Below, one piece after another: positions 43,544-51,668 of a DNA stretch of 64,000 nt (the stretch's first letter is position 1; each line of letters starts with the position of its first letter). The position numbers and the translations under genes are program-made. The notes under the pieces are model-generated. The model had not been told where the DNA came from and did not search any database. It worked only from the letters and a program-made list of their open reading frames with translations. This DNA is from Spirochaetae bacterium HGW-Spirochaetae-4 (GTDB lineage: Bacteria > Spirochaetota > Spirochaetia > Sphaerochaetales > Sphaerochaetaceae): the NCBI GenBank assembly GCA_002839335.1, contig PGXU01000009.1, positions 1-64,000 on the forward strand. Reading direction: 5' to 3'.

Positions 43544-43836
43544 TATATTTTCTCCGCATTTACTTTAGCGTACTCTGCATGGGTTCCTATGAATCTGATA
43601 AACATAGTTTGTGTGGAATATCTTATTTTCACAATGATCCTGTAAGAATTACCTTTAATGTTGAATACTACTCTATCACTAGGAATAATATCTGCTGACC
43701 TAAAGACCTCCTTGATGGCGATGGGGCTTGGATATTTCCCCCTTTCCATCATGTGAAACCATGTATTTAGTTCTCCTCTAACATCTGGGTGATTAGTACC
43801 AAACTCAATTAGACACCTTCTTGATATCACATGCAT
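43543..43836 (-). CDS. HigB-type toxin (mRNA interferase)
   Basis: 97 residues starting MHVISRRCLIEFGTNHPDVR. The C-terminal 'GNSYRIIVKIRYSTQTMFIRFIGTHAEYAKVNAEKI' is the typical HigB ending, and 'VVFNIKGNSYR' is the RelE-fold core strand. It cleaves mRNA at the ribosome unless bound by HigA. Toxin-first order, overlapping the HTH-IrrE antitoxin gene. Confidence 0.9.
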   Translation of the reverse strand: MHVISRRCLIEFGTNHPDVRGELNTWFHMMERGKYPSPIAIKEVFRSADIIPSDRVVFNIKGNSYRIIVKIRYSTQTMFIRFIGTHAEYAKVNAEKI

Positions 43837-44110
43837 ACATTATAATCCCTTTTTTAATATAATCAATATGAAGTTCCCATTTTGGGATATTTATTCTACT
43901 TTGTTACCTATCCCCAAACGTCATACAACAGTCGTGCTATGAAAATTACTAAAACTCAAGGTAGTTTTTCATGATTTGATAATCTATTTAATCAAATTTG
44001 CCCAGCCCAATGAAATTATTCTAGTATACTAAGACCGAATCTTGGACAGGAGGAGTCGAAAAGATACGAATAGAGTTGCCCACGATGCGTAACATGCGTA
44101 TGGTGGACCT

Positions 44111-44419
44111 ATGGGAAGGAAAAAACGGACATTTACTGGCGATTTCAAGTTAAAAGTAGCTTCTGAAGCACTCGCTGGCGAGAAGACCATTCAGGCAATT
44201 GCTGCGGAAAACAACATCTCTGTGAGTTTGGTAAGTACTTGGAAGAAGACTCTCCAACAGGAAGGGCCTCGGTTCTTCAATGAGAAATCGAAGATCCAGA
44301 AGGAGCTTGAACAGCACCTAGAGGAACTTGAACGGGAGAAACAGTTGCTACTTGAAGAGTATGGTAAGAGCCAACTGGAGAACGTGCTACTCAAAAAAAA
44401 ACTGAAAATCCAGGACTAA
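44111..44419 (+). CDS. IS3-family transposase OrfA
   Basis: 102 residues. N-terminal HTH ('TFTGDFKLKVASEALAGEKTIQAIAAENNISVSLVSTWKKTL') and a C-terminal leucine-zipper-like helix 'LEQHLEELEREKQLLLEEYG'. Ends at TAA 44417 unless ribosomes slip at A9 (44393-44401), which joins it to OrfB. Confidence 0.92.
   Translation: MGRKKRTFTGDFKLKVASEALAGEKTIQAIAAENNISVSLVSTWKKTLQQEGPRFFNEKSKIQKELEQHLEELEREKQLLLEEYGKSQLENVLLKKKLKIQD
44393..44401 (+). promoter_or_regulatory. programmed -1 ribosomal frameshift site
   Basis: Nine consecutive A (AAA AAA AAA in the OrfA frame) just before the OrfA stop. Slippage by -1 continues into OrfB without a stop. Confidence 0.75.
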
Positions 44420-45321
44420 GAGATGAGCAGATCATCACTCCTGGGCTTTCGATCGAACTGCATGGTAAAACCTTTAGTATGGGTATTGCCGAGCAATGTC
44501 GCCTGTTAGGTGTATCGAGAAGTAGCTACTATTGGTGGCTTCGTCACAAGGATCAGATCAAGTTCTGTGATGATGAACTTGCGTTGGTACAGGTTGTTCT
44601 CAATTGGTGGACAGATCATCCTGCGACTGGGTACCAGAAACTGGCTCGACAATTACAGCAAGATGGGTATGAACGAGCAACTGAGAAGCGGGTAAGAAAG
44701 ATTATGAGACGACTGGGGATTCGTGGTATTTCTCCTAAACCGAACACCTCTCGACAAGGGAAAGGAAAGCAACATAAGAAGTATCCCTACCTATTGAGAG
44801 GAAAGAAGATACGGCATGTGAACCAAGTCTGGGCAACAGATATCTCCTACGTGAGGCTTCCCAGTGGTATGGTCTACGTGGTGGCCATCATCGATCTGTT
44901 TAGCCGTAAGATTTTATCCCATCGGGTAAGTAATACTATGGATGTGGCGTTCTGCAAGGAATGTCTGTATGAAGCAATTGATCAGTATGGTGTACCGGCC
45001 ATTTTTAATAGTGATCAAGGCAGCCAATTTACTAGCATTGAGTTCCTAGCAATCCTTGAGCATCTAAAAGTTGAAATAAGCATGGATGGAGTCGGCAGGT
45101 GTCTGGATAACGTATTCATGGAGAGAACGTGGCGAACCCAAAAATATGAACATATCTTCCTTCACGACTACCGGACTCTCGGTGAGTTGAGAAGGGGCTT
45201 GAAGGGCTTCATTGATTTCTTTAATGGAGAAAGGTTGCATCAAGGGTTGGCATATCAAACTCCAGATGCAGTCTATTATGGAGCATTTCCAATCAAGGAA
45301 ATGGAACAACGGGTGGCTTGA
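44401..45321 (+). CDS. IS3-family transposase OrfB (DDE), read by -1 frameshift
   Basis: The frame continues from the A9 run as TENPGLRDEQIITPGLSIEL, then 'HGKTFSMGIAEQCRLL'. The catalytic core has the DDE residues in 'VWATDISYVRLPSGMVYVVA', 'IFNSDQGSQFTS' and 'NVFMERTWRTQKYE'. An internal ATG at 44479 exists, but the frameshifted fusion is the likely active transposase. It appears intact. Confidence 0.92.
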   Translation, partial: TENPGLRDEQIITPGLSIELHGKTFSMGIAEQCRLLGVSRSSYYWWLRHKDQIKFCDDELALVQVVLNWWTDHPATGYQKLARQLQQDGYERATEKRVRKIMRRLGIRGISPKPNTSRQGKGKQHKKYPYLLRGKKIRHVNQVWATDISYVRLPSGMVYVVAIIDLFSRKILSHRVSNTMDVAFCKECLYEAIDQYGVPAIFNSDQGSQFTSIEFLAILEHLKVEISMDGVGRCLDNVFMERTWRTQKYEHIFLHDYRTLGELRRGLKGFIDFFNGERLHQGLAYQTPDAVYYGAFPIKEMEQRVA

Positions 45322-45367
45322 TTTTCGTATGATTTCAAACCAACTGTCTAGACAAAGGGCTTAGGTC

Positions 45368-45589
45368 AGAAGTGCCCCGAAGCAAGTGATTAGATTACGT
45401 GAGAAATACAAAGATATTATCGACAATTCGTTTGTCCTATCGAAGGAAATTAGATTCACTAGCCCTTCTGCAGCCGCAGGTTTTGTTGGAGGGGCTAGTC
45501 TAAACGGCAATGATTATTGGGTCACTGACGATGGGGCAACGCTGGGGCAATATTTGACTGAAGAACCTCTACCGAAAGAAAATTGCTAA
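45368..45589 (+). pseudogene. C-terminal remnant of a DUF4357 domain protein
   Basis: Reads 'EIRFTSPSAAAGFVGGASLN', then 'GNDYWVTDDGATLGQYL', the DUF4357 pattern that often follows a GIY-YIG nuclease domain. The N-terminal part is missing; the insertion sequence ends directly upstream, and nothing matching is seen on its left side, so there was also a deletion. Confidence 0.7.
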
Positions 45590-45609
45590 TTCAATGCTCT
45601 AACTTCAAC

Positions 45610-45774
45610 CTATTTATGTTTCCATTTATTCCCAGGTTTGCTAGTGGGCGGGAGTCTATCACCTGGATCAATTTTTACCACTTTTGGTTTTGGCAAATCT
45701 CCTCCAAGTGGACCGGTTTCAATATATTTGCCAGGCTTCTGATTGTCTTCTCCCGGCTTATGTAATTTTCCCAT
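45610..45774 (-). CDS. YjzC-like small protein
   Basis: 54 residues starting MGKLHKPGEDNQKPGKYIET, with a strong GAAGGAGG site that favours this ATG over one at 45813. The pattern 'KPG....PGKYIETGPLGG....PK.VKIDPGDRLPPT...GNKWKHK' matches YjzC of Bacillus and its relatives, a family of unknown role. It follows the YbjQ-like gene on the same strand by 28 bases. Confidence 0.7.
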   Translation of the reverse strand: MGKLHKPGEDNQKPGKYIETGPLGGDLPKPKVVKIDPGDRLPPTSKPGNKWKHK

Positions 45775-45802
45775 TTGACTGCCTCCTTCAAATAATTTTT
45801 GA

Positions 45803-46858
45803 TTAGTCATCATTCAACAGCACTTTAACTATAGATAATTCATTTCTCAAAATATTGATTACTTCTAAAGGTTGAACTTCGTTATCGAAAAATCCCAATC
45901 TGTTCTTGTTACACCGTCTACAATTGGAATGTTTAGTTGAGTTGATCTTCCCACAGGCGCATTCCCAGTTCTTTCCATCGTCTTCTAGGGTGTCCATGGA
46001 ATATTTCTTTTCCAGAAGATGTATAAGATTCTGACAAGCAACTATATCTTCTGTAGAATACCCAGCTTTAATTATTTTTAATACATTCAGTGCAAAGTGT
46101 TGGAGGTCGACTGCATCTGAATAGAACCAATCAGCGATTTTACTAAAATCAACAAGGCCTAAACTATTCAGAATGGTCATTATGGCTTCTTCAAGTCTTA
46201 AATAGTCCGGAATATAAGGATAAAGAAAGGATGCTTGCTCTTTTGGCTCGAATTGACCTAGATACATTAATAAAGAAGAAAGGTTTTCGTTATAGTCTTC
46301 TCGGTTAAAAGTTGAAGACCCTTCTTGGATTGTGAATAGCGACTTAAGGAAAAATTTGGCTGCGTCTGGGAATTCACCATGTATAAGCATATCAATCTCA
46401 TCTTCTTCCAATTGAAAGTTCTGTTTAGTGTATCTTTTTTCGATTTCTTGCATCTTTATGTGTTTTTTTACATCTTCACCATCAACCATTAAATGTTGCA
46501 CTTCAGATCTTGTATCGTCTATCTTTTTTATTACTACTGCAGTACCTGCAACATTGATCATGAACATGGATTTTCCAGAGCCAGAAATTTCATCAGAATC
46601 TATTTTGATTCCAAGGATTGCGTTAGCACCTTTCTCTCTTGCTTTTTCAATTAAGCCTTCTAAGGCGTACTTGCGTAACTGGTATAGTTGTTTTTGGTAA
46701 CTACGCGATTTTCCTCCAAATATATCTGAGACACTAGCAAAGAAATCACTGAAAAGGTTTGTACCAACAACTATGCTTTCATAGACGATGTCTAAGTATT
46801 GAGTTATTTGATAACCATCAAATGAATTCGTTGTACTAAGTCTAATATTTGAAATCAT
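45803..46858 (-). CDS. YbjQ/UPF0145 domain with C-terminal zinc ribbon
   Basis: 351 residues after a GGAGGAATTTC site. Residues 1-~115 are YbjQ-like: 'LSTTNSFDGYQITQYLDIVYESIVVGTNLFSDF', then 'GLIEKAREKGANAILGIKIDSDE' and 'FMINVAGTAVVI', a pentameric beta fold. A middle helical region follows. The last ~50 residues hold a four-Cys RanBP2-like ribbon 'WECACGKINSTKHSNCRRCNKNRLGF'. Function unknown; the ribbon suggests RNA or protein binding. Confidence 0.8.
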   Translation of the reverse strand: MISNIRLSTTNSFDGYQITQYLDIVYESIVVGTNLFSDFFASVSDIFGGKSRSYQKQLYQLRKYALEGLIEKAREKGANAILGIKIDSDEISGSGKSMFMINVAGTAVVIKKIDDTRSEVQHLMVDGEDVKKHIKMQEIEKRYTKQNFQLEEDEIDMLIHGEFPDAAKFFLKSLFTIQEGSSTFNREDYNENLSSLLMYLGQFEPKEQASFLYPYIPDYLRLEEAIMTILNSLGLVDFSKIADWFYSDAVDLQHFALNVLKIIKAGYSTEDIVACQNLIHLLEKKYSMDTLEDDGKNWECACGKINSTKHSNCRRCNKNRLGFFDNEVQPLEVINILRNELSIVKVLLNDD

Positions 46859-47271
46859 GAAATTCCTCCAAGAGGTTTAACCATAACTCAGCTTATTATC
46901 CAGATAGGGATAAGTAAAGAGTAATAATCATCAAGTAATGATTGTAAAACGAGATATGCAATATTCAGAAAAATCTCAAATCGCTCACGGTAATCTAGGT
47001 GATACTAAAAGGGTTATAGCAATCAAGTTGGTGAAGATCCGACAATCTAACTAACTTCAACGTTTTCAAATTTTAATATCGGGGTACACTAATAGTTTTT
47101 TTCTATGTGTGCGTATCCCATGGTTTCAAAATACACAAGCTCTCAATTCCACGAGTCTTTCCTCGCTAAAAAGCTTTCTCCAATTAAGGCCGTGATGGCA
47201 TGAAAACCTCAAACTAGCGCATTCTAGAGGGGTTTTATGCCTATAGTACCTCTAAATCATTGTATCAAAAC
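46859..47271. other. intergenic stretch at the island edge
   Basis: AT-rich, no supported gene. Near its left-to-right end (47202-47236) AAAACCTC...GAGGGGTTTT can fold into a hairpin, a possible terminator for either side. The truncated radC gene begins at 47272. Confidence 0.35.
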
Positions 47272-47772
47272 CTACGCAAAGACCTCCCGCGGATGTACAA
47301 GCGTATGGTTCACCAGTCCGATCGATACGACCTGTACTCCAATGATTTCGTGTGCTCCATTGAGCGAGACACAAAGGAAATACTCCTGTGGCCGGTTTCC
47401 ATAATGCCGAATGAGCGGATATACGTCGGATGGGAAAATCACCTGTTTCCGCTTTGCGGGTAACCGTCGGCGACCCAATTCCAAGGCGGCGCACACAAGG
47501 GTAGCCTTGGCCATTCCCATCCCATCGATCTTGATCAGATCCTCGATCAATATTTCGCTATCGCCTCGTGTCCGATCCAATAAGTCCAGGATATCCTTGG
47601 CAAGGATCGGAACAGGTTTCCTGCTGGTCCCCGATCCAAGAAGGATCGAAAGCAATTCATTGTCAGACAATGCTGTGGAGCCATTGATTTGCAGCTTTTC
47701 GCGGGGACGTTGCTCTAAAGGCAACTCTTTGATTCCGCTTTCCAACGCTGGTGGTTCATTGTATTTTCTCAT
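47272..47772 (-). pseudogene. radC-like gene lacking the catalytic JAB domain end
   Basis: 166 residues from ATG 47772. The N-terminal helix-hairpin-helix part ('LPLEQRPREKLQINGSTALSDNELLSILLGSGTSRKPV', 'LIKIDGMGMAKATLVCAALELGRR') and the start of the JAB domain ('YFLCVSLNGAHEIIGVQVVSIGLVNHTLVHPREVFA') are intact. It stops just where 'DA....AII.HNHPSG' with the zinc ligands should follow. The cut coincides with the edge of the AT-rich island, so an insertion or deletion probably removed the end. Confidence 0.8.
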
Positions 47773-47867
47773 ATAGGATATACGCACGGGATTTTGGTAT
47801 TGCTTCGTAAATTTTTGAAAAAACTCAGTGGGATGGAGGGGTGTATCTGATGATTGTTTTTTTCACA

Positions 47868-47878
47868 GGTGATATACT
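47868..47878 (+). promoter_or_regulatory. extended -10 promoter of the kamA operon
   Basis: TGA-TATACT fits an extended -10 (TGnTATAAT); no close -35 at 17 bases. Located about 87 bases before the GTG start of the aminomutase gene. Confidence 0.4.
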
Positions 47879-47964
47879 CGGAATAGACGTGAGCGCTTGG
47901 ACGAAAAACGTGGAAAGCGAAGCTGGAAACGAGAATCGTTTGACAAGAGCGTAAGGAGCTAACC

Positions 47965-49206
47965 GTGGAGCAAGTCTCTGCGCAACGGATTTCGTCACTT
48001 GATGACGAACCTCCGCTTAAACAACCGGGTGTTGGAGTTACCTTTCCTTCGCCTAGTCCCAAACGGCCTGGAAACCCCAGGTCCTCCCTGTTCAGAAAAC
48101 ACTATTTTCCGAACACGAATTCGACCCAATGGAACGATTGGCATTGGCAACTTTTCCATAGGATCACGACGCTCGAGCAACTCTACCGATACGTAACGCC
48201 CACAGAGGATGAACGCCAGGCTTTGGAACGAAAGGATTGGCAGTTTCCGTTCTCTGTAACCCCCTATTATTTGAGTCTCATAGATCTCTCGGACCCTGAC
48301 GACCCGCTCAGGAAGACAGTCATTCCCCAAATCGCCGAAAGCCATATCTCTGCTGGAGAAGCTGCCGATCCGCTCAGCGAGGACCACACCAGTCCGGTTC
48401 CGGGCATCGTGCACCGCTACCCCGACAGGGCATTGTTTCTTGCCACCAGCTTCTGTTCGGTCTATTGTCGGTATTGTACCCGTTCACGCCTTGTGGGAGG
48501 GCATACCGAGACGTTGGAAGTGCAGTGGGACCGGGCATTCGAGTACCTTGCGCAACATACGGAAATCCGGGACGTCGTAATCTCAGGTGGCGATCCGTTG
48601 ACATTGTCGGATGAGCGTTTGGGCCAGTTGTTGGGCAGGTTGAAGCAGATCAAACATATCGAGATGGTCCGTATTGGAACCAAGGTGCCGTTTGTCATGC
48701 CCCAGCGCATCACCCCGGCATTGGTCAAGGTTCTCAAGACCTTCAGGCCCCTGTTCATCAATATCCATGCAACGCATCCGAATGAAATGACCGAGGAATC
48801 ACGGCAGGCCTGCAACCGGTTGGCGGATGCCGGTATTGTCCTGGGTAGCCAGACCGTACTGCTCAAGGGCGTCAACGATTCGATAGCGACAATGACCGAT
48901 CTGTTCCACAAGTTGCTTACCGTACGTGTCAAACCCTACTACCTGTTCCAATGTGATCCGATAGTCGGATCGGAGCATTTCAGGACTACGATCGCAAAGG
49001 GAAAGGAGATCATGGACGGCTTGCGGGGGCATACCAGCGGGTTTGCCGTTCCGTACTATGTGGTCGATACTCCCGGAGGTGGTGGAAAAGTCCCCATATT
49101 GCCCGATTATGAAGTCTCCCATGACGAAAAGGGACTCTGCCTTCGCAACTACGAGGGGAAGGAATTCATGTATCCCGATGTGGTTGCAACCCATGGAACA
49201 CTCTGA
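47965..49206 (+). CDS. kamA: KamA-family lysine 2,3-aminomutase (radical SAM)
   Basis: 413 residues, GTG start after TAAGGAG. The radical SAM cluster is Cys164-x3-Cys168-x2-Cys171 ('SFCSVYCRYCTRSRLVGG'). The PLP lysine is Lys375 in 'DTPGGGGKVP'. The two aspartates that bind the lysine side chain in known lysine aminomutases are kept (Asp331 in 'QCDPIVGSEHFR', Asp368 in 'VVDTPGG'), so L-lysine to L-beta-lysine is the predicted reaction. It heads an operon with two ATP-grasp enzymes and an acetyltransferase. Confidence 0.92.
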   Translation: MEQVSAQRISSLDDEPPLKQPGVGVTFPSPSPKRPGNPRSSLFRKHYFPNTNSTQWNDWHWQLFHRITTLEQLYRYVTPTEDERQALERKDWQFPFSVTPYYLSLIDLSDPDDPLRKTVIPQIAESHISAGEAADPLSEDHTSPVPGIVHRYPDRALFLATSFCSVYCRYCTRSRLVGGHTETLEVQWDRAFEYLAQHTEIRDVVISGGDPLTLSDERLGQLLGRLKQIKHIEMVRIGTKVPFVMPQRITPALVKVLKTFRPLFINIHATHPNEMTEESRQACNRLADAGIVLGSQTVLLKGVNDSIATMTDLFHKLLTVRVKPYYLFQCDPIVGSEHFRTTIAKGKEIMDGLRGHTSGFAVPYYVVDTPGGGGKVPILPDYEVSHDEKGLCLRNYEGKEFMYPDVVATHGTL

Positions 49207-49207
49207 G

Positions 49208-50194
49208 ATGCGCATAGGTCTGACCTTCGATCTCAAGGAGCGGTACTTGGCGGAAGGGTATAGGCCCGAGGAAGTGGCGGAGTTGGACAGCATCGAGACA
49301 ATCGATGCGATCGATGCCTCCCTGCGTACCTTGGGGTACCTGACTGAACGGATCGGCAATGTGAAGGATCTGGTCTTCGCCCTTGCACATGGCAAGCGTT
49401 GGGACCTTGTCTTCAACATAGCCGAGGGATTGCATGGACTGTGCCGTGAAGCACAGATTCCCGCACTGCTCGACGCTTATCGGATACCCTATGTATTCTC
49501 CGATTCGCTCACTCTCGCGGTGACCCTGCACAAGGGGTTGGCCAAGTCGGTGGTGCATGAACATGGTGTACCGACCGCTGCATACCGTGTTGTGCGCAAT
49601 CCCGGTGATTTGATCGGTCTGGACCTGCCGTATCCCTTGTTCATCAAACCGGTTGGCGGTGGTACCGGAATGGGTATCGACGGAAACTCGATCGTGCGGA
49701 ACCACAGACAACTGGAAAAGGGTGTGGGGCATTTGCTTGCCGCGCATGGCCAACCGGTATTGGTGGAGACCTATCTCAGCGGACGAGAGTTCACTGTAGG
49801 CATAACCGGAACTGCCGGACAGGCCTCGGTTGTCGGAATCATGGAGATCTCTGTCGACACGTCGAGTGACCAGGGGGTGTACTCCTATGCCTCCAAGCAA
49901 CATTACAAGGAATGTGCAGCCTATCGGACAGTGGATGGCCCGGTAGCAGCCCAGTGTGCAGAAGTCGCGCTCGGTGCCTGGAGGGCCTTGGATTGCCGGG
50001 ATGGCGGCAGGGTCGATTTGCGTATGGATGACCGGCAGGTTGTGAACTTCCTTGAGGTCAATCCGCTCGCGGGCCTGCATCCCATTGATTCCGATCTCCC
50101 CATCCTCGCGGGTATGGCTGGAATCGGGTATACCCAGTTGATTGGGCGGATCATGGACTCGGCTTGTCTTCGGTTGGAGAAGATACATGGCTAG
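49208..50194 (+). CDS. ATP-grasp ligase 1 (D-Ala-D-Ala ligase-like)
   Basis: 328 residues from ATG 49208, two bases after the kamA stop (an ATG at 49193 is also in frame). The ATP-grasp fold shows 'PYPLFIKPVGGGTGMGIDGNSIV' (nucleotide loop), 'VLVETYLSGREFTVGITG' and the metal site 'DLRMDDRQVVNFLEVNPLAGL' (E..N). The N-terminus 'DLVFNIAEGLHGLCREAQIPALLD' is D-Ala-D-Ala ligase-like. Position with kamA argues for ligation of a beta-lysine or related amino acid in place of cell-wall D-Ala. Confidence 0.9.
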   Translation: MRIGLTFDLKERYLAEGYRPEEVAELDSIETIDAIDASLRTLGYLTERIGNVKDLVFALAHGKRWDLVFNIAEGLHGLCREAQIPALLDAYRIPYVFSDSLTLAVTLHKGLAKSVVHEHGVPTAAYRVVRNPGDLIGLDLPYPLFIKPVGGGTGMGIDGNSIVRNHRQLEKGVGHLLAAHGQPVLVETYLSGREFTVGITGTAGQASVVGIMEISVDTSSDQGVYSYASKQHYKECAAYRTVDGPVAAQCAEVALGAWRALDCRDGGRVDLRMDDRQVVNFLEVNPLAGLHPIDSDLPILAGMAGIGYTQLIGRIMDSACLRLEKIHG

Positions 50195-51167
50195 GAACGT
50201 GTTGCTTTTGCATGATATGGTCTCCGCCCACGCCCCGCCCGATGAACTGGACACCTTGGACCAGTTGGTTGCGGTGGAATCCGCGTTGCACGCCTTGGGG
50301 TGCGAAACCACAAGAAAGCCATTCGACGGGGACTTGCTCGCACTTGAGCGTCACTTGCGGACCAATCGGTTCGATGTGGTGTTCAACCTCGTTGAAACCT
50401 ACCACGGTTCACGGTTCCTCCACCTCATACCGCTCCTCTGCGAACAGCTGGGCGTACCGGTTACCGGAGGGAATTCGGAATCGTTGTTCCTCACCAGCGA
50501 CAAGTTGCTGGCAAAACGGCTGTTGGTCCTGGCAGGTATTCCCACTCCCCAGTGGGTTACCCGAGTCAACCGCGACCAGTGGAGTTCATTCCTGGGTCAG
50601 CGGTTGCTTTGCAAACCGAGGGGTGAGGAGGCTTCTGTCGGTATCGACGATGCCTCGGTCCTCGTCTGCGACACCTTGTATGAATTGGAAAGCTTGGTGG
50701 AACGTGCCGATGCCGAGGGCCTCCTGGTAGAGCGCTTCATTGATGGACGTGAATACAATATTTCCATTCTCCCGAGCGATGGGAGGCCGGAAGTGTTGCC
50801 GATAGCCGAAATGGTGTTTTCCGATTATCCTCCAGACAAGCCGAAAATTGTAGGGTATGAGGCAAAATGGCTCGAAGATTCGTTTGCCTACACCCATACG
50901 GTCCGCTCCTTTGGGGTCGAGGGCAACGATGCGGCCTTGGCCGGGAGGTTGCATGTGGTTGCCGAGGATACGTGGCGCCTGTTCGGTGGCAACGGGTACG
51001 CCCGGGTCGACCTGCGGCTCGACGGGCAGGGCAACGTGTTTGTCCTGGAGTTGAATGCGAACCCTTGTATTTCCCATGACAGCGGATTCTGCGCGGCGGC
51101 GAACGAGGCCGGATATACCTACAACCAGATGATCGAAGCTATCGTACAGGAGGCTCTCCGTGGGTGA
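50187..51167 (+). CDS. ATP-grasp ligase 2 (D-Ala-D-Ala ligase-like)
   Basis: 326 residues starting MARNVLLLHDMVSAHAPPDE, overlapping ligase 1 by 8 bases. Homologous in layout to ligase 1: 'DVVFNLVETYHGSRFLHLIPLLCEQLGVPVTGG', 'RLLCKPRGEEASVGIDDASV', 'LLVERFIDGREYNISIL' and 'YARVDLRLDGQGNVFVLELNANPCI'. Two ligases in series suggest two successive peptide-type bonds, or different substrates. Confidence 0.9.
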   Translation: MARNVLLLHDMVSAHAPPDELDTLDQLVAVESALHALGCETTRKPFDGDLLALERHLRTNRFDVVFNLVETYHGSRFLHLIPLLCEQLGVPVTGGNSESLFLTSDKLLAKRLLVLAGIPTPQWVTRVNRDQWSSFLGQRLLCKPRGEEASVGIDDASVLVCDTLYELESLVERADAEGLLVERFIDGREYNISILPSDGRPEVLPIAEMVFSDYPPDKPKIVGYEAKWLEDSFAYTHTVRSFGVEGNDAALAGRLHVVAEDTWRLFGGNGYARVDLRLDGQGNVFVLELNANPCISHDSGFCAAANEAGYTYNQMIEAIVQEALRG

Positions 51168-51645
51168 ATTGTGGTTTCGGGACGAGCCCGACTATGCCGA
51201 TGTAGCCAAAGTCGAATCGCTGCTCAAAAGGACCGCCTTCTTTTCTCCGGATGAGGAGGAGATCGGGATCTCTTTGGTTGCAGAACGGTTGGAGAAGGGC
51301 CTTTCCTGCGGATACCTGTTCGTATTCGCCGAACTGGATGGCTCCCTGGTCGGATACTCGTGTTACGGACCGATTCCGGGAACCTTGGACGGCCATGATT
51401 TGTATTGGATAGCTGTCGATCCCGACAGGCAGGGCAAAAGATACGGCAGCGCGATACTGGATGAGACCGAGAAGCGGGTGCTTGCTGCGGGAGGCAAACG
51501 GTTGTATGCCGAAACATCCTCCACGGACCTGTATGCCCCGACACGTGCCTTCTATGAACGGAATGAATTTTTCTTGGAAGGTCGCCTGGCCGATTATTAT
51601 GCACCGGGTGACGACAAGATGCTGTACGTGAAGCGCCTTGTGTAA
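51160..51645 (+). CDS. GNAT-family N-acetyltransferase
   Basis: 161 residues, GTG start after CAGGAGG, overlapping ligase 2 by 8 bases. The acetyl-CoA site is 'DLYWIAVDPDRQGKRYGSAILDETE' (R/QxxGxG/A type 'RQGKRYGSA') and 'YAPTRAFYERNEFFLEGRLADYY' is the C-terminal part. In other organisms KamA plus an acetyltransferase (AblB) makes N-epsilon-acetyl-beta-lysine, an osmolyte. Here the acetyl group may go on a ligated product. Confidence 0.9.
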   Translation: MGELWFRDEPDYADVAKVESLLKRTAFFSPDEEEIGISLVAERLEKGLSCGYLFVFAELDGSLVGYSCYGPIPGTLDGHDLYWIAVDPDRQGKRYGSAILDETEKRVLAAGGKRLYAETSSTDLYAPTRAFYERNEFFLEGRLADYYAPGDDKMLYVKRLV

Positions 51646-51668
51646 ACCGTTTTCAGATCACTGGATTC

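Larger units (their letters stand above)
44033..45367 (+). mobile_element. IS3-family insertion sequence
   Basis: About 1.33 kb with orfA and orfB overlapping by programmed frameshift. Ends are imperfect inverted repeats: left GACCGAATCTTGGACAG and right (complement) GACCTAAGCCCTTTGTCTAG, sharing GACC.AA.C. The exact tips and target duplication are not clear. It abuts a DUF4357 gene remnant on the right. Confidence 0.85.

Noticed and set aside
49166-50311. 381-codon minus-strand frame opposite ligase 1
   Set aside because: Antisense shadow; the plus-strand ATP-grasp gene is clear.
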